Assembly: GCF_012927185.1 (NCBI RefSeq)
Contig: NZ_JABBGB010000002.1
Location: forward strand, 1,612,001 to 1,676,000
DNA from: Pseudoflavitalea sp. G-6-1-2
GTDB taxonomy: Bacteria > Bacteroidota > Bacteroidia > Chitinophagales > Chitinophagaceae
Length of the DNA stretch: 64,000 nucleotides
Reading direction: 5' to 3'
The translations under genes and the position numbers were made by a program. Below are positions 20,701 through 29,468 of the stretch, one piece after another (the stretch's first letter is position 1; every line of letters begins with the position of its first letter). The notes below the pieces were generated by a model. That model was not told where the DNA came from and ran no database searches. It saw only the letters and a list, made by a program, of their open reading frames with translations.

Positions 20701-21171
20701 AGCAACAGTATGCAGATCGCTACCTTCCAGCTGAACCGTAGCACCGGCAAGCGGTTGCGCTGTTTCAAAATCCACAATTCGGCCGCGGAGCGTGCCTGGT
20801 TTGGTACCGGCAGGTTTTTCTGCAGGGTTTTCTACCGGTACTATCACCAGGTAAATGCCGCTTTCCTTCACATGAAGGTTGGTTTTCTGAAGTAGTGTTT
20901 GAAAAATTCCTGCCAGTGGTGTGGCCGTAAAAGTTTGTGCAGTTATCTGATAGTTTTTTACACTTGCTTCTGTAAAAGTGATGGCCATCCCTGTTGCAGT
21001 TTGCAACTGGCGAAGCGCCTGTGCCAGCGACTGCTGCTGAAACGTAATGGTTACCGGAGTTTGCAGCCTTTGTTGTGCAGTGAGTACCCCGCATAGCAGC
21101 GTGAAAAATACAATGAATACACAAAAAGAGCCCTTGCCTGAACGATTCCGTTCAAGTACAATCTTTTCCAT
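17785..21171 (-). CDS. FecA-type TonB-dependent receptor with STN signalling domain
   Basis: 1,128 residues. Order: signal peptide ending near GVLTAQQ; secretin/TonB short N-terminal (STN) domain (about 35-110, FQQQSLAQALRQLQTATG); carboxypeptidase-regulatory-like domain (about 128-210, GTLRGRIVDFETAQPLAGAT); plug (about 235-345, with ERxRGMN-like VVRGMNQRYNITYLNN); then a large beta-barrel ending in SFTYAF with terminal Phe. The STN domain is what touches FecR, so this receptor should signal ligand occupancy to the anti-sigma factor at 21184. It lacks the SusC plug hallmark and no SusD follows, so it is not a classical glycan importer; two lipoproteins follow instead. Start chosen at the ATG 12 bases after the fecR stop. 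Ligand unknown. Confidence 0.92.
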   Translation of the reverse strand: MEKIVLERNRSGKGSFCVFIVFFTLLCGVLTAQQRLQTPVTITFQQQSLAQALRQLQTATGMAITFTEASVKNYQITAQTFTATPLAGIFQTLLQKTNLHVKESGIYLVIVPVENPAEKPAGTKPGTLRGRIVDFETAQPLAGATVQLEGSDLHTVANEKGYYSFKNILPAKYTLLVSYAGYQRNSFPDVAVEADKTVVFDIKMLAAGSLKEVVVNASAQRIKAVSFSTEKQLIGEIRSANSVVSGISNEQISKTADRSAAEVVKRIAGITVTDDRFIVVRGMNQRYNITYLNNNIAPSTELYSRAFAYDLLPTSIIDRILVYKSPTAELFGDYAGGAVKVFTKNAKPVRHLDLGLQLSYREGTTGKDMVSYKGSKTDWLGFDNGLRKLPAEVGDMRDGSGLINLKPLQEKVKGFNPDFTLYKRKAMPDMQFYLNFFDNWKLGKWRLYNLSSLTYQLDNRNYSIYRQTGYYNSQDYFTYYTEHDRRGYEQQATQIARVNLLENFTLRFNNRHSIVWQNFLLNEGRSQTSSTIKEKNTGRAYIGQRFKTVLNSFQQRTLYTGNLNGSHYLRADSSLSANWNLGYTFYLDNRPDQRRMNYSTMYDGRGTYNAEYMTQDLRWMAAGSNSSGPIDLLNGMMSRFFQQNHQHTYNAAVDFGYVVNRFLEVKAGSYNLFRTRNVARRYFKVNRYGTQGRTLYENDQSEASNARVTNQELIRWKEQDLPYIWNDKYFRNDGSGLEVYDGTTPADAYLGSEQNNSGYVMTDWKFFHQRLTVNAGVRLEYNRQRVSAAISAGGFVLPVSADLKKTSLLPSFNINWTALRQLTIRAGYGRTVNRPDFKELSPFSDIDYVNQEEIAGNPKLLASTIDNYDLRLEWYPSGPAQNELFNLGVFYKHINNPIERFRDEKNAYDLSGYTGITYKNPQKAVVYGIEAEIRKSLSFIPGNIFRRLSVNLNGTLIKSEVSNKEPKPTSTLVMGSFSGRPLQGQAPYVINAGLYYENPGTGTRFGLILNESGTNVYAVSLRNLNSIKEEPGLESGILSMRPSILELPRRMLDLSLSQRLYRSLQARFTVQNLLDKPVRLAEDNNDNYKYEYEHLIKNEAGVLRPTGDNIFLQYNTGRFFNLSFTYAF

Positions 21172-21183
21172 AATGCCGATTAG

Positions 21184-22182
21184 TTAATAAATGATGTAAG
21201 TGGAATCGTTTTTCCTGTGGTATTGATTTTGGTTGAGCAAACAGAGTACATCCATCAGATCCTTTACCGGCGTACTCCTGTTCAACTGTATGGTGTAGCG
21301 TTGTTGTTTTACCTGCTGTTGGTTTGTTTGCAGTTGTATGTTGCAGAATTGTTGCAGCGCCTGCTGAAGCTCTCCGAATGAGGCAGCATTCAGCTGTACC
21401 ACTGAATCTTTGAATGCAGAAGCCATCCATACAGGCACCTGCGATACAGTGTAGTGGCCGGTTTGCGCATTCACCACCAGCTGCCGGCCCTGTGTAAGCA
21501 CTTCCAGCTCCTTTGTATGATGGCTCACCGAAATTTTACCCGTTGCCACTGTGATCACAGCAGCATTTTTATCAGTGGCAGCTTTCACACTGAAAGAAGT
21601 TCCCAATACTGTAGTTCGAACACCACCCTGCTCCACTACAAATGGATGCTCAGCATTCCGCTGCACATCAAAAAATGCTTCGCCGGACATCAGCTCCACA
21701 TGGCGGGTGATGATACCAAATTGCTTCGCATCGTATTTTAACTGCGTATTGCCTTTCAGCCACACAGTACTCTCATCGGGCAATGTAAGCTTATACATTT
21801 TTCCTGCCGGTACTGTTACCGTCACCAATGCATTGGTACCACTGTTGTCTGCATTGTTCAGACTCCGCGCCATCCACCATCCACCCACTAACAGCAATAC
21901 CACCGCCGCAGCAGCATACCAGCGGTACCTGCCCGCCGAACGGTTATGCGGCAGCTGATACACCGGAGCTTCCGCAGTTGTGCCAGTAGTCTGCAAAGGC
22001 AGGGACACGCGCAGAGAAGATTCCATATCAGCGGGCATCAGCGCTGTAACGGGCTCCGCCCAGGTATTGTTCAGGATGGTATCCAGCGCATCAGGATGTT
22101 CCAGCAACCACTGGGAAACCTGTCTGGCTTCTTCCGGGGTACAGCCTCCTTCAATGAATTTTTCCAGTAAAGCTTTTTCCAT
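21184..22182 (-). CDS. FecR-family anti-sigma factor
   Basis: 332 residues from the ATG at 22182 (MEKALLEKFIEGGCTPEEAR); the longer frame starts with TTG and is rejected. The N-terminal cytosolic anti-sigma part (about 1-75) has the usual xGxxTxEExxxVxxWLxxHP pattern. One membrane helix follows (WYAAAAVVLLLVGGWWMA, about 80-98), then the periplasmic FecR domain (AGKMYKLTLPDESTVWLKG and GEAFFDVQRNAEHPFVV), then a C-terminal DUF4974 domain similar to the STN fold (FGELQQALQQFCNIQLQ). It should hold the ECF sigma factor at 22253 until the TonB receptor at 17785 binds its ligand. It lies 70 bases after the sigma gene and 12 before the receptor. Confidence 0.93.
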   Translation of the reverse strand: MEKALLEKFIEGGCTPEEARQVSQWLLEHPDALDTILNNTWAEPVTALMPADMESSLRVSLPLQTTGTTAEAPVYQLPHNRSAGRYRWYAAAAVVLLLVGGWWMARSLNNADNSGTNALVTVTVPAGKMYKLTLPDESTVWLKGNTQLKYDAKQFGIITRHVELMSGEAFFDVQRNAEHPFVVEQGGVRTTVLGTSFSVKAATDKNAAVITVATGKISVSHHTKELEVLTQGRQLVVNAQTGHYTVSQVPVWMASAFKDSVVQLNAASFGELQQALQQFCNIQLQTNQQQVKQQRYTIQLNRSTPVKDLMDVLCLLNQNQYHRKNDSTYIIY

Positions 22183-22252
22183 TCGTATGATATCACGGAT
22201 GAATGAGCAATACCCGGTAAGCAAAAAACCGAGTTAATGATTTGGTAACAAT

Positions 22253-22792
22253 CTATCCTTTCAGTGTATCGCGAAGGAATTTCATGGAAAGCCCCATCTG
22301 CTTTTCAACAGTGGCAACGGAGATGCGCAATTGTGCTGCTACTTCCTTGTAAGAAAGTCCTTCTTCCTTTACGAGTGTAAAGATTTCTTTTCGTCTGGTG
22401 GGAAGCTGCCCGATGGATAACTTCAGATTCAACACTTCTTCCTCCGTTTCCATCCAGCGCGGAATAACAACTGCCGTTTCGGACTCATTCAATTGCTGCT
22501 GCCGGCTGTATTGCTCACTGGTAGCCAGTTTCCTGAGATTATCAATTACACCGTTGCGGGCATAGGTGAAAAGTAAAGGCAGCACATCCTCCGTGGTATC
22601 GATGGTGTGTATCCTCTGCCATAATTTAAGGTAGCAGTCCTGAATAATGTCTTTTGCAATGGATGGGTCGCGGGTAAGTTTCCAGGTAAAATGATACAGC
22701 CTGTCTTTGGTCAATAGAAAGAGCTGTTCAAATAATTTGGACAGTTCCTGGTGTTGTAGAGAATTCGTATCGTGTGGGGGGCGGGAGGTCAT
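22253..22792 (-). CDS. ECF sigma-70 factor
   Basis: 179 residues from the ATG at 22792; a TTG at 22810 would add six residues. Sigma region 2 is DRLYHFTWKLTRDPSIAKDI then QDCYLKLWQR. Region 4 is LPTRRKEIFTLVKEEGLSYK then EVAAQLRISVATVEKQM, a helix-turn-helix. Length is normal for the FecI/ECF family. It heads the unit sigma-fecR-receptor-lipoproteins and is divergent from metY. Release from FecR should direct RNA polymerase to the receptor promoter. Confidence 0.93.
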   Translation of the reverse strand: MTSRPPHDTNSLQHQELSKLFEQLFLLTKDRLYHFTWKLTRDPSIAKDIIQDCYLKLWQRIHTIDTTEDVLPLLFTYARNGVIDNLRKLATSEQYSRQQQLNESETAVVIPRWMETEEEVLNLKLSIGQLPTRRKEIFTLVKEEGLSYKEVAAQLRISVATVEKQMGLSMKFLRDTLKG

Positions 22793-22831
22793 TGGCTGAA
22801 TCAGCTGCAAAGGAACTCAACAATTATTACC

Positions 22832-22930
22832 GTAATGTTAAGAAAGCGGCTATCCGAAATTTTACAACTGACTGTTGTTTACCAGGACCAGCCTGAGAAT
22901 GCCGCTTCAAAAAAAACATTACCGTTTTTT
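22832..22930 (+). promoter_or_regulatory. Candidate structured leader or attenuator upstream of metY
   Basis: A long-range stem encloses two hairpins: GTAATGTT (22832-22839) pairs with AACATTAC (22915-22922), and AAGCGGC (22844-22850) with GCCGCTT (22901-22907). Inside are ACAAC/GTTGT (22864-22868/22874-22878) and CAGG/CCTG (22883-22886/22892-22895). A T6 run (22925-22930) follows, as in an attenuator. I found no SAM-I consensus. Against a leader role, a weak promoter-like TAAATTTA lies after it, near 22953. If that is the real promoter, the fold is not transcribed with metY. Confidence 0.35.
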
Positions 22931-22963
22931 CTCTTATATGCCATTAGTCCACTAAATTTATAG

Positions 22964-24286
<1,323 letters not shown>

Positions 24287-24312
24287 ATCAGTCCTGATAA
24301 AATAAGTTGTGG

Positions 24313-24352
24313 AAAAGCAGAAGGATCGCCCATGAGCGATCCTTCTGCTTTT
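24313..24352 (+). terminator. Rho-independent terminator of metY
   Basis: Perfect 17-bp stem, 24313-24329/24336-24352, with a 6-base loop (CCATGA) and a T-rich end. Confidence 0.92.
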
Positions 24353-24480
24353 TGCATTTACGGATACACCCGGTCAACATCGGAACAGCATTGGGTAATA
24401 ACAGCGAATTACTATTCAGATGCTAAAATGATATTTGAGCAGATACATATCAATCCCCGACAACCCAAACAACATGCATT

Positions 24481-25980
24481 ATGAACAATAAGCACCCGCG
24501 TGGCCTATATCTCCTTTTTACCATCGAAATGTGGGAGCGATTCAGTTTCTATGGCATGAGGGCCGTACTGGTGCTTTTTATGACCAAAGCCTTACTCTTC
24601 GACAAAGCCTTTGCAAGCAACCTGTACGGCAGTTACACTGGTTTCATTTACCTCACACCGCTTGTAGGCGGATATATTGCCGACAGATGGTGGGGAAATA
24701 AACGGTTGATCGTAGCAGGTGGATTGATGATGGCAGCCGGTGAGATCATTCTGTTTTTTGCAGGCTCACTTTACATCACCAATCCACAGCTCGCGGGATT
24801 GTTGTTCTTCAGCGGACTGGGTTGCATGATATCGGGCAACGGATTATTCAAACCCAATATCTCTACACTGGTTGGACAGCTTTATACAAAAGAAGACAGC
24901 AGAAAAGATGTGGCCTACACCATCTTCTACATGGGCATCAATATTGGCGGCGCATTAGGTCCGATACTTTGTTCGCTGGCCGGTGATACCGGCAATCCTG
25001 CAGATTTCAGGTGGGCATTTCTAACAGCCGGTGGCGCTATGCTGCTGAGTGTGATCATCATTCATTTCTTCTTCAACAAACATATTAAAGATCCGGAAGG
25101 AAAGTTGCTGGGAACAAAACCAGCCGGAGCGCCGGCCATCGTATCGTCTAAAGTTTTCGCTACAACTTTTCTTGCCGGTTACGTATTGCTGATGATTGCG
25201 TTATTGTATTTCGATGCAAAAGTGATCAGCTTTCTGCCCTGGCTGCTGCTTGGGTCGGCCATCTTCATCGCAGCAATTATTTTTTCCGATAAAAGCCTGC
25301 TTGCAGCAGAGAAGCGCGGAGTGGCCGTAATTTTTATCGTAGCATTCTTTGTGATCTTTTTCTGGAGCGCGTTTGAGCAAACTGGTGCATCGCTGGTGTT
25401 CTTTGCCGATGAACAAACAGACAGGCGTTTAGGCTTTCTGCGCTGGGAAGTTCCTCCGAGCCTTTTCCAGTCTTTTGGTTCTATTTTTCTGGTATCGCTC
25501 GCTCCGTTATTTGCGTGGTTATGGACGAAGATGGGAAGACGCCAACCTTCCTCTCCTGCGAAGATGGCCATCGGGCTTCTATTGCTTGGACTCGGCTACC
25601 TGTGGATTGCACAAGGTGTAAAAAATGTTCATCCCGGCGTTAAGGTAAGCATGATCTGGCTTACAGTGATGTATGCCTTGCATGCAGCCGGGGAACTGTG
25701 TTTGTCGCCGATCGGGTTATCACTGGTGAATAAACTGGCCCCTCTGAAATTTGCATCACTGCTGATGGCTGTTTGGTTTCTGGCCACTGCTGCGGCACAG
25801 AAAACAGCTGGTGTATTGAGTGCATTGTATCCTGCAAACGGAAAAGCCACTTATGTGTTGGGATATACCATCAATAACCTGTACGACTTCTTTATGTTCT
25901 TTGTATTGATGACAGGTATTGCTTCGCTGACGCTTTTCCTGCTGACCAAAAAACTGCTGAAGATGATGCCGCAGCAATAA
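24481..25980 (+). CDS. POT/PTR-family proton-coupled oligopeptide transporter
   Basis: 499 residues with about twelve to fourteen membrane helices, the normal size for DtpT-like carriers. The family signature is at the N-terminus: E16-x-x-E19-R20-F in IEMWERFSFYGMR, the proton-coupling motif. Also present are PLVGGYIADRWWGNKR between helices 2 and 3 and the long loop with NGLFKPNISTLVGQLY. It imports di- and tripeptides with protons through the inner membrane. The gene has its own terminator (26070-26095) and no peptidase neighbour. Confidence 0.94.
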   Translation: MNNKHPRGLYLLFTIEMWERFSFYGMRAVLVLFMTKALLFDKAFASNLYGSYTGFIYLTPLVGGYIADRWWGNKRLIVAGGLMMAAGEIILFFAGSLYITNPQLAGLLFFSGLGCMISGNGLFKPNISTLVGQLYTKEDSRKDVAYTIFYMGINIGGALGPILCSLAGDTGNPADFRWAFLTAGGAMLLSVIIIHFFFNKHIKDPEGKLLGTKPAGAPAIVSSKVFATTFLAGYVLLMIALLYFDAKVISFLPWLLLGSAIFIAAIIFSDKSLLAAEKRGVAVIFIVAFFVIFFWSAFEQTGASLVFFADEQTDRRLGFLRWEVPPSLFQSFGSIFLVSLAPLFAWLWTKMGRRQPSSPAKMAIGLLLLGLGYLWIAQGVKNVHPGVKVSMIWLTVMYALHAAGELCLSPIGLSLVNKLAPLKFASLLMAVWFLATAAAQKTAGVLSALYPANGKATYVLGYTINNLYDFFMFFVLMTGIASLTLFLLTKKLLKMMPQQ

Positions 25981-26069
25981 CGCGTAGATATTACTTCGAT
26001 CAATGATATTTTTTGTGCCTGTATTACCCTCAAAGAAAGGACAGAGATGTGTTGTTATGAAAAACGAAA

Positions 26070-26095
26070 AAAGGATCGCCTGCTGGTGATCCTTT
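26070..26095. terminator. Terminator between the POT gene and the ars operon
   Basis: AAAGGATCGCC (26070-26080) pairs with GGTGATCCTTT (26085-26095), with one G-T pair and a 4-base loop, between convergent genes. A-rich and T-rich flanks allow use on both strands. Confidence 0.75.
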
Positions 26096-26116
26096 CTATT
26101 GAATTGAAATCAGGTA

Positions 26117-26548
26117 TTAAATGAGTTGTTTGGTCATCACGATAGCGCTCACCGGACAAACATGACTAAACTCGGCTGATTTTTTTACTTCATCAGGTAC
26201 AGTTTCGCGCGTGATAACTGAAAATCCTTTCTTAGTGAAGTAATGCTGTGCTGTTTCCGTTAACAGGTACAAAGCTTTCACACCGGCATTCTTCGCCCGG
26301 TATTCCAATGCCTCTGCCAATGCTGCGGCAATTGCCCTGTTTCTGTAATCGGGATGCACCGCCATTGACCTGAGCAGTCCATAGTTTCCATATATCTCCA
26401 CTCCTATTACGCCAACAAGCGAACCACCATCGGTTGCCACTAAAAAACCATTCAGATCTTCTGACAGGTCTTCTACAGGTAGAGATTGAGACTGCAATAG
26501 TCCGGTGATTTCAGGGAGCATCTGCGGTGTGGCTTCGGAAACGTGCAT
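26117..26548 (-). CDS. arsN: ArsN-type GNAT acetyltransferase of the ars operon
   Basis: 143 residues from the ATG at 26548 (MHVSEATPQMLPEITGLLQS), which matches the usual start of ArsN2 proteins; the longer frame begins with TTG. A single GNAT domain: LLRSMAVHPDYRNRAIAAAL is the acetyl-CoA binding motif A, followed by LYLLTETAQHYFTKKGF. It is the last gene of the arsenic operon. ArsN proteins acetylate amine-bearing or organic arsenic-related compounds, or protect in a way that is still unclear; the exact substrate cannot be read here. The product ends in VSAIVMTKQLI. Confidence 0.85.
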   Translation of the reverse strand: MHVSEATPQMLPEITGLLQSQSLPVEDLSEDLNGFLVATDGGSLVGVIGVEIYGNYGLLRSMAVHPDYRNRAIAAALAEALEYRAKNAGVKALYLLTETAQHYFTKKGFSVITRETVPDEVKKSAEFSHVCPVSAIVMTKQLI

Positions 26549-26602
26549 ACCAGAATTATTCAGCGTTGATAAGTAAATAAATGTAAGCAAAAATCAGCTG
26601 GC

Positions 26603-27016
26603 TTACAGGTACTTTTCAGCAAAGGCTTTTGTGTATTCTTTGATCAGGTTACGGGCATGCAGAAATTGTTGTTTGATCTCTTCCTCCGTACCGGTGGCTT
26701 TTGCCGGATCAGGAAAATTCTCATGGAACAGCTGTGCTTTGGAGGGGAAGAAAGGACATCTTTCTTTTGCATGGTCGCACACTGTAATCACATAATCAAA
26801 ATCTATTCCGGCATATTCTGTAATGTTGTTGGATGTATGGCCTGAGATATCGATACCATCTTCGGCCATGATGGAAATGGCTTTGGGATTTACACCATGT
26901 GTTTCTACACCTGCACTATAGATTTCGGCCTTACTGCCGCCAAAATAACGGAGGTATCCTTCTGCAATCTGACTGCGGCAACTGTTGCCTGTACAAAGCA
27001 CCAATACTTTTTTCAT
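26603..27016 (-). CDS. arsC: Arsenate reductase, low-molecular-weight phosphatase type
   Basis: 137 residues. The phosphatase loop is C8-T-G-N-S-C13-R14. The redox pair that relays electrons after attack on arsenate is C80 and C87 in VCDHAKERCPFFP. An ENFPDPAKATGTEEE segment carries the DP acid motif. These are the marks of the thioredoxin-linked class (Staphylococcus pI258 ArsC type). It reduces As(V) to As(III) in the cytosol. Its ATG overlaps the acr3 stop by one base, so translation is coupled, and it supplies the arsenite that Acr3 exports. Confidence 0.95.
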   Translation of the reverse strand: MKKVLVLCTGNSCRSQIAEGYLRYFGGSKAEIYSAGVETHGVNPKAISIMAEDGIDISGHTSNNITEYAGIDFDYVITVCDHAKERCPFFPSKAQLFHENFPDPAKATGTEEEIKQQFLHARNLIKEYTKAFAEKYL

Positions 27017-28113
27017 TATGAGGGTTGTTTTAAAACTTCAGCATTATTTTCAGAACCGTACCATTTTTTACGAAGCCAGAAAGCCACATTTACAAGGGCA
27101 ATCAATGCAGGTACTTCTACCAGCGGCCCAATAACACCGGCAAATGCCTGGCCACTGTTGATGCCAAAAACACCGATCGCAACTGCTATCGCCAATTCAA
27201 AATTGTTACCGGCAGCAGTGAATGCAATGGAGGCATTCTTTGAATAATCAGCGCCAAGGAATTTTCCTGTGAGAAAACTTACCAGGAACATGATCACAAA
27301 ATATATCACCAGAGGAATGGCTATTCGCACTACATCCATCGGTATGCTCACAATCAGTTGTCCTTTGAGGCTGAACATAACAATGATGGTAAACAATAAC
27401 GCGATTAACGTAACCGGAGAAATAACCGGGATGAACCGCTGCTGATACCATTCTTCTCCTTTCAGTTTTATCAGTATTATTCTTGTTAGCACACCTGCCG
27501 TAAAAGGGATACCGAGATAAATGGCAACACTTTCTGCAATCTGGCCGATGGTGATATTCACTGCAATTCCTTTTAGTCCGAATAAAGGAGGCAGCACCGT
27601 GATGAAGATGTAAGCATACAGGCTAAAAAAGATCACCTGAAATATGCTGTTCAGCGCAACAAGTCCTGCTGCATATTCCCGGTTGCCTTCTGCCAGTTCG
27701 TTCCAGACAATTACCATGGCAATACAGCGGGCAAGACCGATCAGAATAAGGCCAGTCATATATTCCGGAAGATCATGCAGAAAGAGAATGGCCAGAACAA
27801 ACATCAGCACAGGCCCCACAACCCAGTTGAGGAACAGCGATGCACCCAGTATTTTTGTGTTCCTGAATACTTCTCCTAATTTTTCATATCTCACTTTGGC
27901 CAGTGGTGGGTACATCATCAATATCAATCCAATGGCCAACGGAATATTGGTAGTGCCTGATGAATACGCATTGATCCATGCCGAAGACTCCGGAATAAAA
28001 TAGCCTACGCTCACTCCAATGATCATGGCGAGGAAGATCCATAAGGTTAGATATCGGTCTAAGAAACCGAGACGTTTTCTTTCAGTGGCAGGATTGCAGT
28101 TGTTTGCGCTCAT
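27016..28113 (-). CDS. acr3: Acr3-family arsenite efflux permease
   Basis: 365 residues with about ten membrane helices, normal for ACR3. Family segments: [20 protein letters not shown], the helix-4 region [19 protein letters not shown] with the conserved functional Cys, and near the end [20 protein letters not shown] with PLVEVPALI. It exports As(III), possibly also Sb(III), through the inner membrane using the proton gradient. It is the third gene of the operon, 62 bases after arsM and overlapping arsC. Confidence 0.96.
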   Translation of the reverse strand: MSANNCNPATERKRLGFLDRYLTLWIFLAMIIGVSVGYFIPESSAWINAYSSGTTNIPLAIGLILMMYPPLAKVRYEKLGEVFRNTKILGASLFLNWVVGPVLMFVLAILFLHDLPEYMTGLILIGLARCIAMVIVWNELAEGNREYAAGLVALNSIFQVIFFSLYAYIFITVLPPLFGLKGIAVNITIGQIAESVAIYLGIPFTAGVLTRIILIKLKGEEWYQQRFIPVISPVTLIALLFTIIVMFSLKGQLIVSIPMDVVRIAIPLVIYFVIMFLVSFLTGKFLGADYSKNASIAFTAAGNNFELAIAVAIGVFGINSGQAFAGVIGPLVEVPALIALVNVAFWLRKKWYGSENNAEVLKQPS

Positions 28114-28175
28114 ACATATTTTTTAACTAAGACTGCGATCATGAAATGACCGCAGCCGAAACTGATTTTAAAGGA

Positions 28176-29021
28176 TTAACTGCAACAGCCAGGTGCACAG
28201 CAAGCGCCTGCATCTTTTGGTTTCTCTGCATAAACAGTAATGCTGTAAATGCCTGTGTTCCCTTTTCTGAATGCAGCGATCTCTTCTGCTGACAAATACC
28301 CGCTGAGAATATCATCAGGGATCACAATTGCTTTTTCTTTCTGAATGGTAATATTGGTGAACCCGTTCTTTTCGATCAGTTCGAGATATACCTGCTTTTG
28401 AATGGCGCCCGATACGCAACCGGCATACATTTCAGCAGCTTGTTGAATTGCGGGAGGCAATGTGCCTTCCAGCACAATGTCGGAGATGCTGAAATGTGCG
28501 CCGGGTTTCAGCACACGAAAAATGTCTTTGATCACTCCATCTTTGTTGGGTACGAGATTGAGTACGCAATTGCTCACAATCACATCTGCGGTGTTTGCGG
28601 ATACAGGCATATTTTCGATGTCGCCCTGTCTGAACTCTACATTGTGAAATCCGAGCTTCTCTGCATTCTGTCTGGCTTTCTCAATCATGGCAGGAGTAAA
28701 GTCGATGCCGATAACCTTTCCTGTTTCTCCGGTTTCGGATCTGGCGATGAAGGCATCGTTGCCGGCTCCTGATCCCAGATCGATCACCACATCTCCTTTT
28801 CTGATCTTCGCAAATTGAGTGGGCAGCCCACAACCCAATCCAAGATCCGCATCGGGATAGTAGCCTTCGAGCTGAGTGTAATCGTCCGTCATTATATTGG
28901 CTGTTTCGATGGAGCAGCAACCGGAACCGCAGCAGGATGCTGCGTTGTCTGTTTTATCCTGTAAGGCAATCTCACTGTATTTCTGCCTTACCATTTCTTT
29001 TATTTGCTCAGTTGTTTGCAT
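28176..29021 (-). CDS. arsM: Arsenite S-adenosylmethionine methyltransferase
   Basis: 281 residues. Rossmann methyltransferase with SAM loop VIDLGSGAGNDAF. Arsenic-binding Cys candidates are C64 in LGLGCGLPT and the Cys in YAGCVSGAIQ, as in ArsM proteins. Additional Cys clusters occur at both ends: C30-C31 and C35-C36 near the N-terminus (CCGSGCC) and CCAPGCC at the very C-terminus. It methylates As(III) to mono-, di- and trimethyl species. It is the second gene of the operon, preceded by its own copy of the ArsR-type palindrome at 29042-29059. A C-terminal Cys cluster is common in bacterial ArsM and may help capture arsenite. Confidence 0.93.
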   Translation of the reverse strand: MQTTEQIKEMVRQKYSEIALQDKTDNAASCCGSGCCSIETANIMTDDYTQLEGYYPDADLGLGCGLPTQFAKIRKGDVVIDLGSGAGNDAFIARSETGETGKVIGIDFTPAMIEKARQNAEKLGFHNVEFRQGDIENMPVSANTADVIVSNCVLNLVPNKDGVIKDIFRVLKPGAHFSISDIVLEGTLPPAIQQAAEMYAGCVSGAIQKQVYLELIEKNGFTNITIQKEKAIVIPDDILSGYLSAEEIAAFRKGNTGIYSITVYAEKPKDAGACCAPGCCS

Positions 29022-29041
29022 AACAATTCTTATTATTGGTT

Positions 29042-29059
29042 TATTGCAATATTGCGATT
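29042..29059 (-). promoter_or_regulatory. Second ArsR-type operator, in front of arsM
   Basis: TATTGCAATATTGCGATT matches the operator at 29414-29431 (TATCGCAATATTACGATA) at 15 of 18 positions by my count and is likewise nearly palindromic. It lies in the 59-base gap between arsR and arsM, 20 bases before the arsM ATG. No clear promoter match goes with it. Confidence 0.6.
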
Positions 29060-29080
29060 AATCAGGGCAAAAAAAATGCC

Positions 29081-29410
29081 TTAGCAGCATCCGTCTTTGT
29101 TTACGTAAGCAACAAAGAATGAATCGAAGGCAGCACGGTACTGATTCCATGTTTTGGGATCGATGCAATAGCAAACGCTGGTTCCTTCAATGGTTCCGGT
29201 GATCAGTCCTGCGTTTTTAAGTTCTTTCAGGTGTTGACTGATAGTTGCCTGCGCAAGACCGAGTTCTTCCACCAGATCACCACAGATACATGCCTGCGCC
29301 TTCACCAGATACTGAATGATGGCGATGCGTGCAGGATGCGCCAATGCTTTCATCATCTGCGCCAGCTTATTCTGCTTTTCCGTGAATATTTCTGATTTTG
29401 TAAGACCCAT
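29081..29410 (-). CDS. arsR: ArsR-family arsenic-responsive repressor
   Basis: 109 residues, one winged helix (ALAHPARIAIIQYLVK then GLAQATISQHLKELKNAG recognition helix). Arsenic-sensing Cys candidates: C41-x-C43 in ACICGDL, at the place of the CVC motif of classical ArsR, plus C80-x-C82 in SVCYC and the terminal C108-C109. It is the first gene of the operon. A palindrome overlaps its promoter, so it should repress itself and the downstream genes until As(III) binds. Which Cys set senses arsenic cannot be settled from sequence. Confidence 0.94.
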   Translation of the reverse strand: MGLTKSEIFTEKQNKLAQMMKALAHPARIAIIQYLVKAQACICGDLVEELGLAQATISQHLKELKNAGLITGTIEGTSVCYCIDPKTWNQYRAAFDSFFVAYVNKDGCC

Positions 29411-29413
29411 ATC

Positions 29414-29449
29414 TATCGCAATATTACGATATACTTCCGGAACTGCAAA
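29414..29449 (-). promoter_or_regulatory. ars promoter with overlapping ArsR-type operator
   Basis: Reading the minus strand: TTTG (29446-29449), a 19-base gap, then TAATATTG (29419-29426), a one-mismatch fit to the Bacteroidota TTTG...TAnnTTTG promoter. The palindrome TATCGCAATATTACGATA (29414-29431) covers the -7 box, the expected place for a repressor to block polymerase. The ArsR ATG follows within a few bases, so the leader is very short. Confidence 0.75.
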
Positions 29450-29468
29450 TATTTTTTTGAATTGACTA

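Noticed and set aside
19723-20895. 390-codon open frame on the plus strand inside the TonB receptor gene
   Set aside because: Exactly antisense to a well-supported receptor; the sequence shows no domain, signal or promoter and looks like a codon-bias shadow.
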